Origin: Ridgeia piscesae | Taxonomy: Eukaryota > Annelida > Polychaeta > Sabellida > Siboglinidae | Length of the DNA stretch: 64,000 bases | NCBI GenBank assembly: GCA_025642075.2 | Contig: JAODUO010000153.1 | Span: forward strand, 210,001-274,000 | Reading direction: 5' to 3' | Shown: one piece after another, positions 1-14,000 of the stretch | How positions within the stretch are numbered: the first letter of the stretch is position 1 | Layout: the number at the start of each line of letters is the position of its first letter | Position numbers and translations under genes: made by a program | Notes under the pieces: model-generated | Seen by the model: only the letters and a program-made list of their open reading frames with translations | Told to the model about the DNA's origin: nothing | The model's database searches: none

Positions 1-416
1 GTGGCGGCAATATTTTCAACTGACACTAGAAGGAACTATCGGGTACACTCCAAACGGTAGGTGCAGTAACACAACAACACTTGTACCAATATTAGTATTT
101 ACACTCAGGACAAAAACAAAATCACAACTAGATGATTGAAGCTGGATATGTTTTCTTATAGAAGTAACCAATGAAAGTAAGATGTGATGGTTTTTTACAT
201 GAAGTACCTGGTGAGTAATGGTACAGATCTTAAAGATGACACAACTGATTGTGACAGGTAACAGGTAACTGTAATGATCATATGACCATTTATGAGTTCA
301 TAGGTCATGTTCGGCAGGTGCTGGCTACACGTCAAGGACTGTGGTCACTCAAGATGGACAGTCATCCAAGCGAGGTTCAAAGAGAGGTTCAAGTGTACAT
401 TTGATGTCTGTCGTTC
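1..416. other. Intron, left edge of window
   Basis: Intron downstream of the RGS-domain exon. No open frame with plausible borders was found on the minus strand, so the next RGS exon is probably outside the window. Confidence 0.4.
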
Positions 417-1934
417 TGTACAACACTACCTGTACAACACTACCTGTACAACACTACCTGTACAACACTACCTGTACAACACTACCTGTACAACACTACC
501 TGTACAACACTACCTGTACAACACTACCTGTACAACACTACCTGTACAACACTACCTGTACAACACTACCTGTACAACACTACCTGTGCAACACTACCTG
601 TGCAACACTACCTGTGCAACACTACCTGTGCAACACTACCTGTACAACACTACCTGTACAACACTACCTGTACAACACTACCTGTGCAACACTACCTGTG
701 CAACACTACCTGTACAACACTACCTGTACAACACTACCTGTGCAACACTACCTGTGCAACACTACCTGTGCAACACTACCTGTACAACACTACCTGTACA
801 ACACTACCTGTGCAACACTACCTGTACAACACTACCTGTACAACACTACCTGTACAACACTACCTGTACAACACTACCTGTACAACACTACCTGTACAAC
901 ACTACCTGTGCAACACTACCTGTGCAACACTACCTGTACAACACTACCTGTACAACACTACCTGTACAACACTACCTGTACAACACTACCTGTGCAACAC
1001 TACCTGTACAACACTACCTGTACAACACTACCTGTACAACACTACCTGTACAACACTACCTGTGCAACACTACCTGTGCAACACTACCTGTACAACACTA
1101 CCTGTACAACACTACCTGTGCAACACTACCTGTGCAACACTACCTGTGCAACACTACCTGTACAACACTACCTGTACAACACTACCTGTACAACACTACC
1201 TGTACAACACTACCTGTACAACACTACCTGTACAACACTACCTGTGCAACACTACCTGTACAACACTACCTGTGCAACACTACCTGTGCAACACTACCTG
1301 TACAACACTACCTGTACAACACTACCTGTACAACACTACCTGTACAACACTACCTGTGCAACACTACCTGTGCAACACTACCTGTACAACACTACCTGTA
1401 CAACACTACCTGTGCAACACTACCTGTACAACACTACCTGTACAACACTACCTGTACAACACTACCTGTGCAACACTACCTGTACAACACTACCTGTACA
1501 ACACTACCTGTACAACACTACCTGTACAACACTACCTGTACAACACTACCTGTGCAACACTACCTGTACAACACTACCTGTACAACACTACCTGTGCAAC
1601 ACTACCTGTACAACACTACCTGTACAACACTACCTGTACAACACTACCTGTACAACACTACCTGTACAACACTACCTGTGCAACACTACCTGTACAACAC
1701 TACCTGTACAACACTACCTGTACAACACTACCTGTGCAACACTACCTGTACAACACTACCTGTGCAACACTACCTGTACAACACTACCTGTGCAACACTA
1801 CCTGTGCAACACTACCTGTACAACACTACCTGTACAACACTACCTGTACAACACTACCTGTACAACACTACCTGTACAACACTACCTGTACAACACTACC
1901 TGTACAACACTACCTGTACAACACTACCTGTGCA
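417..1934. repeat. 14-bp minisatellite, about 108 copies
   Basis: Head-to-tail unit TGTACAACACTACC, with an A/G variant at its fourth base (TGTGCAACACTACC) scattered through the array. It ends 8 bp from the donor of the exon at 1943-2091. Read on the gene strand, each unit presents CAGGTAGTG, which resembles a 5' splice site. The array is open in all three plus frames because the unit has no stop and 14 is not a multiple of 3; these frames are not genes. Confidence 0.97.
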
Positions 1935-1942
1935 GCGCTCAC

Positions 1943-2091
1943 CTGAAGAGAGAGTTTCTCATGGCCATGTGATCGTGTTCATCCAACTCCACCATCTCAT
2001 CCTGGAAGAGTTCACAGTCGAGCCAGAACTCATACAAATGGCCCCCTGCTGTCCCGCGCAGGAACTTCACAAGGTCTTGCATTCCTTTCAC
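1943..2091 (-). CDS. RGS22: RGS22-like exon, start of an RGS domain
   Basis: 149 bp. Acceptor GATTGTGCAG|GTG and donor TTCAG|GTGAGC. Encodes VKGMQDLVKFLRGTAGGHLY, EFWLDCELFQDEM and ends HMAMRNSLFR. The L..FL....G..L..FWLDCE pattern is the first helices of an RGS fold. It leaves two bases of a split codon, so the next exon must begin with one base; I could not find it in positions 1-416. Confidence 0.82.
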
Positions 2092-5000
2092 CTGCACAAT
2101 CAACTAATCGTCAAATATACCAACACACGTTAGGTGTATCTGATTGACCATCCTGAACGTCTAGCTCTGATACATGTGTGCTTAATGATTTCTGGTCTAT
2201 TTTTGTTGCTGGACGTTTATGGATTAGCCTTAGTAGCTTTACAGGTGATATCAATGACATAGCATCACAGATAGTGTCTCAGTGATGCGGGATCTTCCAG
2301 ATAATACCTCATTTATACAAGTTTCATCATATATCAATTATATATAAGTTGCCTCACAGGTAACCTATCAGTGATGTAAGTGGCCTCACAGGTAACCTAT
2401 CAGTGATGTAAGTGGCCTCACAGGTAACCTATCAGTGATGCAAGTGGCCTCACAGGTAACCTATCAGTGATGCAAGTGGCCTCACAGGTAACCTATCAGT
2501 GATGCAAGTGGCCTCACAGGTAACCTATCAGTGATGCAAGTGGCCTCACAGGTAACCTATCAGTGATGTAAGTGGCCTCACAGGTAACATATCAGTGATG
2601 TAAGTGGCCTCACAGGTAACCTATCAGTGATGTAAGTGGCCTCACAGGTAACCTATCAGTGATGTAAGTGGCCTCACAGGTAACCTATCAGTTATGTAAG
2701 TGGCCTCACAGGTAACCTATCAGTGATGTAAGTGGCCTCACAGGTAACCTATCAGTGATGTAAGTGGCCTCACAGGTAACCTATCAGTGATGTAAGTGGC
2801 CTCACAGGTAACCTATCAGTGATGTAAGTGGCCTCACAGGTAACCTATCAGTGATGTAAGTGGCCTCACAGGTAACCTATCAGTGATGTAAGTGGCCTCA
2901 CAGGTAACATATCAGTGATGTAAGTGGCCTCACAGGTAACCTATCAGTGATGTAAGTGGCCTCACAGGTAACCTATCAGTGATGTAAGTGGCCTCACAGG
3001 TAACCTATCAGTGATGTAAGTGGCCTCACAGGTAACCTATCAGTGATGTAAGTGGCCTCACAGGTAACCTATCAGTGATGTAAGTGGCCTCAGAGGTAAC
3101 ATATCAGTGATGTAAGTGGCCTCACAGGTAACATATCAGTGATGTAAGTGGCCTCACAGGTAACCTATCAGTGATGTAAGTGGCCTCAGAGGTAACCTAT
3201 CAGTGATGTAAGTGGCCTCACAGGTAACATATCAGTGATGTAAGTGGCCTCACAGGTAACCTATCAGTGATGTAAGTGGCCTCAGAGGTAACCTATCAGT
3301 GATGTAAGTGGCCTCACAGGTAACCTATCAGTGATGTAAGTGGCCTCACAGGTAACATATCAGTGATGTAAGTGGCCTTACGGAGCCAAGAATCTGTTCC
3401 TTCATCTGTTGCAGACTCATCTTATGCTTGTTCTCGAGTTGTTTCATGTCTGACTCTGTCTGTTGGTCGCTGATGACATCGCTGCTGAAGGCAACGTATT
3501 GTTCCCCAGCCTCTTCCCCTTCAGCATCCTCGTCCTCCTGTGACCTGGACAGAGAGATGGGGAGATAGGGAGATAGGAAGATAGGGAGATAGGGAGATAG
3601 GGAGATAGGGAGATAGGGAGATAGGGAGATAGGGAGATAGGGAGGCAGGGAGATAGGGAGATAGGGAGATAGGGAGATAGGGAGGCAGGGAGATAGGGAG
3701 GCATGTATCGTCATCATACGTACGTAATATGAAACATAGTCAAGGATTTTGTTGATAGTGACATAACTATAAGATAAGTTGACAAATAAGTCACATTCAA
3801 ACAACTGTTCATAAAACGTTTTTTAAATGTATTCAATTTGTAAGTTCACTGATTTAGGGGTCTAACATCAATAATTTCCAACAATAGTAGCAACATTATC
3901 CAACATTTCACCATTTTAGGAAATAAATGTATGGCACAACATATCTATTGATTATATTTCGGGACTGTTTTTCATGTGAATTTCCCGATTGATAATACTG
4001 CTGCAATAGCTATGACACTATTGCAGTAATATCGTATCCCAATATAGTTAAGTAGTCAGACCATCAGTGGGCTAAGGCTGGTGTGACAAAGTATACTTAT
4101 GTTTTGTCTCTAGAAAATGTGTTTTATATGATAGCTGTTATGGCTTGGTAGCCATCTGTAAACTGGCTGTCAAATCCTATTTCCTCCTGTCATAATAACT
4201 ACATCACATAGAACCATACTTTTGGTGTCAACATATAAGTAATGGAGGCCACAGATTTTCAGTAATTTAGTTCTGAACTTTTGTGATTTTCTCATCTGTC
4301 ATTTTTAAAGATGGTGATCATCAATACAAATGTCACAGTATATCATAATATATCATAATATATCACATACAGTAGTTTTCTTTATGACATTGCAAAGCTT
4401 AGTGGATAACAATATTAAAAACTGGCTAGGTGGCCTGCAGGCCATTGGACTATGAGTTGATAGTTATAAATGAAATATGTGTGGTGAATCACAGTCACTG
4501 CCTAGTTTCTTCACTGTAATCACCCAATTGGCATTTTTTCTGGTTATTCATATGAGATGACCAGAAACACTCTAATTGGTTTGATCAGCTCCTATAATTA
4601 TATTAAATATAAATGTTCACAACTTTTCTCATTTACTTCAACGGACAATTTTGCACAAAAATATGAATATGGCGTCATGTAATATATGGCAAGCATTGTA
4701 CAGATCAACAAATCAGTTCTATACGTGTTAAAAACAACAAAGTTAAATTTAATTACAATGATTTATAATAAATGAAAGCATTTAAATGGCACGGTCTGGT
4801 AGTTGCTGAATGGGGAATTCCCCTTAGTTTGGGAATTTCCTAACTGATTCCTGTGGGGACAAGTTTCAAATAGCCACACCAAAATATTCAATCTGTTGTC
4901 TTTTGAAGTTACTCAAAGTATGCTTAACTTTGTTTATTTAAGTTTAGTGGGAAATACTGATGGAGTATGTACGAATTTGTGCGTGATTATTTCATGAATA

Positions 5001-8000
5001 TCAATGAGGACCACCTAGTGTGGCATTTGAGACTCTTCCATTGATTGTAAATTATTGCAATTTAATTTAACTTTTTAATTTTGAACATGCATACAAATGA
5101 TTTGTTATCTATATAATGCATACCATATATATCATATTCTTGTTTTTGCACAGAAATGTCTATTGGTGTCTATTGGTATAATCGGGAAGAAAAAAAAATT
5201 ACATCCAGTAGATAGGAGCTAGTCAAACCAAATGAAGCAACGTAATATGGTCAGTGGTCAAACATGTCCAAGTTTGAAAAATTATTTAATAATTAATTAA
5301 GCGGTTGCTCCATGGCCATCAAGTCATGGTCACATATCCTCTCAATGGTATGTTCTTATATTGGTTAAAGCATTTCAGCTCCCTTTTAAAGATGGTCACC
5401 AAGCCAATCAGATGCCCCACCATAATGGCTATCATATGTTCCAGACACTTCCACAGACATATATCTTATCAAAACATTTGTCACCACGGGTGGTACCGAC
5501 ATCTCACCCTTGAAATAGCTGATGAAAGTGGTGCATGTTTCCCAGGAATCATAGATTTGTGGAATAAAATAGTTGTACTTGTGGAGTAAAATGCACTCAT
5601 TTACCATTCGTGACACTTCATCTACCCTACCCCTGGGTCATCTACATAAAATTATATTATATTTTCTCAACATAAAAACAATTCTGACCATCTACTGTCT
5701 GGAAGTAAATTTACATCACTGCCACACTTAGTAGTGGCTCTTGGAGGTGTAGGTCACTGCAACCACAACATGCACATGACTGCACATGACTGCACATGAC
5801 TGCACATGACTGCACATGACCCATTGAAAAGAGGCAAACGAACTTAGTAAAATTGCAAGTTGACTGGGGATGATATGCATTTATATTGCTATAAAGTTAG
5901 CTTATTAATACATGCACATAGCTTTTGTACTACTTTTAAAGCATGTCAGTATATTTGTATATCTTAATTATGGGTAATTTTATATTGTTATGTTTGCCCA
6001 GGTGCTTATGACTACCGGGGTATGCCTGAGTTAAACTGTATTGTGACACCAGGGGGTTTGAGACACAAACGACTGACTTGTTGCTAGCAGAATCACTGTC
6101 TGCCTCTGTTGTATGATCCACAAGGTTCAGCTTCGGAGTCGCCTTCCTCAGTCTGATGGCTGACCTCTTGTGGTAGCGACCGTGGGTAGTAGACATGTCT
6201 GAGATGAAGGCGAGGAAAAAGGTTATCAGTCTCTACTCTCAGACACCTCAAATGTCTCGGTGTTCTACCAGTCATATCTCATACAAACCTTTTGATACAA
6301 TGTTCCTGAAGGTGTCAGTGGCACCGTCTAATGATTGTCAAACTAGCATTGGTGTGTTAAACTTTTCCTCCAACACACTTTGCATTTCTGGATATCGCCT
6401 AAGACCCTTTTGAGTAGAGTTTGCAATTGGAAGTTAATGATTGTCTGTAACATTACACATGTAGTGTTCTGCCACCATGCAGTGTTAAATAACCACCCAC
6501 CATGCAGTGTTAAATAACCACCCACCATGCTGTGTTAAATAACCACCCACCATGCAGTGTTAAATAACCACCCACCATGCAGTGTTAAATAACCACCCGC
6601 CATGCTGTGTTAAATAACCACCCACCATGCAGTGTTAAATAACCACCCACCATGCAGTGTTAAATAACCACCCACCATGCAGTGTTAAATAACCACCCAC
6701 CATGCAGTGTTAAATAACCACCCACCATGCAGTGTTAAATAACCACCCACCATGCAGTGTTAAACAACCACCCACCATGCAATGTTAAATAACCACCCAC
6801 CATGCAGTGTTAAATAACCACCCACCATGCAGTGTTAAATAACCACCCGCCATGCTGTGTTAAATAACCACCCACCATGCAGTGTTAAATAACCACCCAC
6901 CATGCAGTGTTAAATAACCACCCACCATGCAGTGTTAAATAACCACCCACCATGCAGTGTTAAATAACCACCCACCATGCAGTGTTAAATAACCACCCGC
7001 CATGCAGTGTTAAATAACCACCCACCATGCAGTGTTAAATAACCACCCACCATGCAGTGTTAAATAACCACCCGCCATGCTGTGTTAAATAACCACCCAC
7101 CATGCAGTGTTAAATAACCACCCACCATGCAGTGTTAAATAACCACCCACCATGCAGTGTTAAATAACCACCCGCCATGCAGTGTTAAATAACCACCCAC
7201 CATGCAGTGTTAAATAACCACCCACCATGCAGTGTTAAATAACCACCCACCATGCAGTGTTAAATAACCACCCACCATGCAGTGTTAAATAACCACCCAC
7301 CATGCAGTGTTAAATAACCACCCACCATGCAGTGTTAAATAACCACCCGCCATGCTGTGTTAAATAACCACCCACCATGCAGTGTTAAATAACCACCCAT
7401 CATGCAGTGTTAAATAACCACCCACCTTGCAGTGTTAAATAACCACCCACCATGCAGTGTTAAATAACCACCCACCATGCAGTATTAAATAACCACCCAC
7501 CATGCAATGTTAAATAACCACCCATCATGCAGTGTTAAATAACCACCCACCATGCAGTGTTAAATAACCACCCACCATGCAGTGTTAAATAACCACCCAC
7601 CATGCAGTGTTAAATAACCACCCACCATGCAGTGTTAAATAACCACCCACCATGCAGTGTTAAATAACCACCCACCATGCAGTGTTAAATAACCACCCGC
7701 CATGCTGTGTTAAATAACCACCCGCCATGCAGTGTTAAATAACCACCCATCATGCAGTGTTAAATAACCACCCACCTTGCAGTGTTAAATAACCACCCAC
7801 CATGCAGTGTTAAATAACCACCCACCATGCAGTATTAAATAACCACCCACCATGCAATGTTAAATAACCACCCATCATGCAGTGTTAAATAACCACCCAC
7901 CATGCAGTGTTAAATAACCACCCACCATGCAGTGTTAAATAACCACCCACCATGCAGTGTTAAATAACCACCCACCATGCAGTGTTAAATAACCACCCAC

Positions 8001-11000
8001 CATGCAGTGTTAAATAACCACCCAACATGCAGTGTTAAATAACCACCCACCATGCAGTGTTAAATAACCACCCACCATGCTGTGTTAAATAACCACCCAC
8101 CATGCAGTGTTAAATAACCACCCACCATGCAGTGTTAAATAACCACCCACCATGCTGTGTTAAATAACCACCCACCATGCAGTTTTAAATAACCACCCAC
8201 CATGCAGTGTTAAATAACCACCCACCATGCTGTGTTAAATAACCACCCACCATGCAGTGTTAAATAACCACCCACCATGCAGTGTTAAATAACCACCCAC
8301 CATGCAGTATTAAATAACCACCCACCATGCAGTGTTAAATAACCACCCACCATGCAGTGTTAAATAACCACCCACCATGCTGTGTTAAATAACCACCCAC
8401 CATGCTGTGCTAAATAACCACCCACCATGCAGTGTTAAATAACCACCCACCATGCAGTGTTAAATAACCACCCACCATGCAGTGTTAAATAACCATCCAC
8501 CATGCAGTGTTAAATAACCACCCACCATGCAGTGTTAAATAACCACCCACCATGCAGTGTTAAATAACCACCCACCATGCTGTGTTAAATAACCACCCAC
8601 CATGCAGTATTAAATAACCACCCACCATGCAGTGTTAAATAACCACACACCATGCAGTGTTAAATAACCACCCACCATGCAGTGTTAAATAACCACCCAA
8701 CATGCAGTGTTAAATAACCACCCATCATGCAGTGTTAAATAACCACCCACCATGCAGTGTTAAATAACCACCAACCACACAGTGTTAAATAACCACCCAC
8801 CACGCACTGTTAAATAACCACCTACCATGCAGTGTTAAATAACCACCCACCACGCAGTGTTAAATAACCACCCACCATGCAGTGTTAAATAACCACCCAT
8901 CATGCAGTGTTAAATAACCACACACCATGCAGTGTTAAATAACCACCCACCACGCACTGTTAAATAACCACCCATCATGCAGTGTTAAATAACCACCCAC
9001 CATGCTGTGTTAAATAACCACCCACCATGCAGTGTTAAATAACCATCCACCATGCAGTGTTAAATAACCATCCACCATGCAGTGTTAAATAACCACACAC
9101 CATGCAGTGTTAAATAACCACCCACCATGCAGTGTTAAATAACCACCCAACATGCAGTGTTAAATAACCACCCAACATGCAGTGTTAAATAACCACCCAC
9201 CATGCAGTGTTAAATAACCACCAACCACACAGTGTTAAATAACCACCCACCACGCACTGTTAAATAACCACCTACCATGCAGTGTTAAATAACCACCCAC
9301 CACGCAGTGTTAAATAACCACCCACCACGCAGTGTTAAATAACCACCCACCATGCAGTGTTAAATAACCACCCACCATGCAGTGTTAAATAACCACCCAC
9401 CATGCAGTGTTAAATAACCACCCACCATGCAGTGTTAAATAACCACCCACATGCAGTGTTAAATAACCACCACCATGCAGTGTTAAATAACCACCCACCA
9501 TGCTGTTAAATACCACCCCATGCAGTGTTAAATAACCACCCCCATGCAGTGTTAAATAACCACCCACCATGCAGTGTTTAACACACCTGCATGTTAAATA
9601 ACCACCACCTGCGTGTTAAATAACCACCCCATGCAGTGTTAAATAACCACCCACCATGCAGTGTTAAATAACCACCCACATGCAGTGTTAAACACCCCCA
9701 TTCAGTGTTAAATAACCACCACTATGCAGTGTTAAATAACCCCAATCATTTATTATGGTGTGTGTAAGTGACAGCATGCATGTCAGTGTGAGTTTACATA
9801 AGTACCTTTACATGCAGTGTAAATAACCACACCAGGTACAGTGTTATTACCTGTTGTATCCCACATGCAGTGAAACTTTAAGTCCATGCTGTGTTAAATA
9901 ACCCCCTCACATGCTGGTTAAATACACTCGACGGTGTTAAATAACCTGCACAATGCAGGTGAATTTAGTTATGGTGGTTAAATGCCTCACATGCAGGTGA
10001 CATTTAGTTATGGTGGTATACCACTTGCTGCACATGCAGTGCTTTAAACCCCCATGGTGTTAAATAACCATCCCCTGCAGTGTTAAATGACACCAGCATG
10101 CGGTGTTAAATAACCTGCCATCATGCATTTAATACATGGTGGGGTTTAATAGCCACCCACCCTGCAGGTTTAATAACCAGTTATGTGTGTTAAATAACCA
10201 CCCACCATGCAGTGTTAAATAACCACCCCATGCTGTGTTAAATAACCACGCCACCATGACATTTGTTAAATAACCACCCACCATGCAGTGTTAAATAACC
10301 CCCACTGCAGTGTTAAATAACCACCCCCATGCAGTGTTAAATAACCACCCACCATGCAGTGTTAAATAACCACCCATCATGCAGTGTTAAATAACCACCC
10401 ACCATGCAGTGTTAAATAACCACCCGCCATGCAGTGTTTAATAACCACCCGCCATTCAGCTGCGAACATTTTTTACATATGCAACTATCACAGAAAACAT
10501 ATGCAGCCATTGTGAATTTCTTCCTTCAATTTTTTTGGTGTGGGTGTATAGTGTACAGCATGTAGTGTCAGTATGAGTATTTTACTAAGTATTTTAAATG
10601 CAAAGTAAATATTTCCACAAAGGTTTACTTGGTGTTTTACCTGTTGTTTCCCCTGTCGAGTCTTTGAAGTCCTGCGTTGGGTCAAAGCTGACCTCCTCCT
10701 TCATCTTGACTGGGATCTTGGACGGTTTACCATCATACCTGCACATACAGGTGACATTTAGTTATGGTGGTGTAGATGCCTGCACATGCAGGTGACATTT
10801 AGTTATGGTGGTGTAGTTGGCTGCACATGCAGGTGACATTTAGTTATGGTGGTGTAGATGGCTGCACATGCAGGTGACATTTAGTTATGGTGGTGTAGAT
10901 GCCTGCACATGCAGGTGACATTTAGTTATGGTGGTGTAGTTGGCTGCACATGCAGGTGACATTTAGTTATGGTGGTGTAGATGGCTGCACATGCAGGTGA

Positions 11001-14000
11001 CATTTAGTTATGGTGGTGTAGATGCCTGCACATGCAGGTGACATTTAGTTATGGTGGTGTAGTTGGCTGCACATGCAGGTGACATTTAGTTATGGTGGTG
11101 TAGATGCCTGCACATGCAGGTGACATTTAGTTATGGTGGTGTAGATGCCTGCACATGCAGGTGACATTTAGTTATGGTGGTGTAGATGCCTGCACATGCA
11201 GGTGACATTTAGTTATGGTGGTGTAGATGCCTGCACATGCAGGTGACATTTAGTTATGGTGGTGTAGATGCCTGCACATGCAGGTGACATTTAGTTATGG
11301 TGGTGTAGTTGGCTGCACATGCAGGTGACATTTAGTTATGGTGGTGTAGATGGCTGCACATGCAGGTGACATTTAGTTATGGTGGTGTAGATGCCTGCAC
11401 ATGCAGGTGACATTTAGATATGGTGGTGTAGATGCCTGCACATGCAGGTGACATTTAGTTATGGTGGTGTAGTTGGCTGCACATGCAGGTGACATTTAGT
11501 TATGGTGGTGTAGATGCCTGCACATGCAGGTGACATTTAGTTATGGTGGTGTAGATGCCTGCACATGCAGGTGACATTTAGTTATGGTGGTGTAGTTGGC
11601 TGCACATGCAGGTGACATTTAGTTATGGTGGTGTAGATGGCTGCACATGCAGGTGACATTTAGTTATGGTGGTGTAGATGCCTGCACATGCAGGTGACAT
11701 TTAGTTATGGTGGTGCAGATGGCTGTACATGTAGGTGACATTTAGTTATGGTGGTATAGATGCCTGCACATGCAGGTGACATTTAGTTATGGTGGCGTAG
11801 ATGCTGTACATGCAGGTGACATTTAGTTATGGTAGTGTAGATGCCTGCACATAATGTCTTTCGACACTTCAGGAGTTTTTTTGAAAATCAGTGGCATAAG
11901 TTCATTGGAACGTGACATGCAAACACTATTGACCAGGTATTCAGCAATATGTTTGGATCTGGAAGGTCTAGATAGCCACACTTGATATCAATTCAGCCGC
12001 GAATTGTCATTCATTCCAGAAATGCCTGTCCTATCTGTTTTATGCTTTGATGTCATTTTGGATGAGAAATTTAACATGGCCACTCATCCATGACGATCAT
12101 CGACTGCAGGAATATGATCAGCCATAACTTGGGAACTGTTAATATTAAACTTACAATGCAAGTTTCAAACAAAATTCTAGTATTGATTGGTACCAAATAA
12201 ATCTGGGGGTAAGTGACAAGGAAGCTGTTTTAATAAAAACTGTTCATCATTATGTTTAATGAACACTGTATTGGAGAAAACAATGGTACAACTTACTTTT
12301 ACTTGTTCCACTGACATTAATGAAAAGAAAAGACACCACAGAAGATCAGGTAGAACAAGGGCTGCAACCGATGATAACAACAGGGAAAAGAAGACGGGGT
12401 GTAAGGAAGACGGTACAGACAGAATTAGGGTGGGCCAAATTAACCCTGACACAAACCTGATTTCTTTCTTCTTGCCCCTGGGTGGGGTGGCGGGGTGTGC
12501 AATATGTTTGTTGCTACCCTCACTTGATTCCTTTGATGGGTCCGTCTTTGTCTTACTACTGAGGCTTTGACTTGACCCTCCTGCATAAGACATGAAGCAG
12601 CATTCACACGTACGAACATAGACAAACATTACTGGCTTTGAACTGTGAATCTGTTTAGCTATTTATTCAATTGATCTATTTTATACTAATTTAATGAGTT
12701 GTTATTTTTAGTCATGTTGTATGTTCCATTTATAATAATATAGTTTGCTAAATATTTTTATTTTTATGCTTTAATTTATCTAAATGTATATATTCATATT
12801 AGAGAACATTAACAGTTTTACTATCCGACATTTTTATCATTTTAATTTTACTAGACATTCTAATTAGTAACACTTTCATATATTGTTATGCTTTCATAAA
12901 TAGTTTTACTAATATACATTAATGAATTTGTTATCAACCATAATGTTCTTATTGTACAACTCAGCCGCTTTGGCTGCCAGGGAAGTGAATAAACGTTTTT
13001 ATATGTAGGGTTGTCCTGATCACTTCTAAATGTATGACTTCACGTCTACTCCTTTCAAAGCATATTTCTTCATAATTGTATATCATACCATGTGACTTAT
13101 TATTAAGTAGTTAGTTACTTGACTTGTTTTGTTTTTTCATGTTGTGTGTTTTGAAATGAATTGATTGAAATTTATTAATTAACCGATTTTGTTGATGAAT
13201 TGGTGGTTCATATTTCTGATTAGTAAATCAATTATTATCTTGGGTGATTGATGAACATTTTCATTGTGCAAAAACAATCTTTGAATATATTATGCATCAT
13301 GATTGAATGGACCAAACCTGCTTTGGTTTTCTAATAATGGCACCACCAAAAGTGTCACATTACACAATGTTAAGAAATTTCACAACATGATATAGTTTGG
13401 TCAAATATTCTGTATGAATCGATTGTCAATTGATGGGTTACATTAGGAATAAAACTGTCAAACACAAATTAATTATAAAATCAATCATCAATCCAAAGAT
13501 CTTCTATGAAATTCAAACTAATTCCAAACACTAGCATTATCATAAATAATAATATATTTTATTTCATATAGCACTACATCCAATACAAAAAAATTTGATG
13601 TAATTTTTTATATAAAATCTCTAATTTAACCCACCATTTGAGGTTATTTTGTTTCATCTCTATCAACTCTATTACTGCAGACTGTGTATTGTATTTGCAG
13701 CCATGACTAAAATTATAATAATTGTGAAGCAGAACTCTTAAAGAGAATGCTATAGTTGGGGTATGGTTCAAAAAGGGTTATTACATGTACCCAGACAACT
13801 TTAATTGTAAGATCTCTGGATTGTCAAAAAGACTCTACATCAACCATAATGCAAAAACGTGTGCGATTTTCAGTCAAATCATATCAAAGATTCAATATTT
13901 AATCCTGCGGTGCCCTTTGATTAAGTGTTTGCCTTTATACAAATGCACACTTAAATCAACTATTTAACAACAGATAAGATAAGGATGCAAGTACCTAGTC

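Noticed and set aside
307..2133. Long open frames of Leu-Pro-Val-Gln-His-Tyr repeats on the plus strand
   Set aside because: They are the 14-bp minisatellite read in each frame; the unit has no stop codon. A real minus-strand exon lies at 1943-2091.
6470..10454. CRISPR-like array
   Set aside because: Units are strictly head-to-tail with no spacers, and the context is an animal intron.
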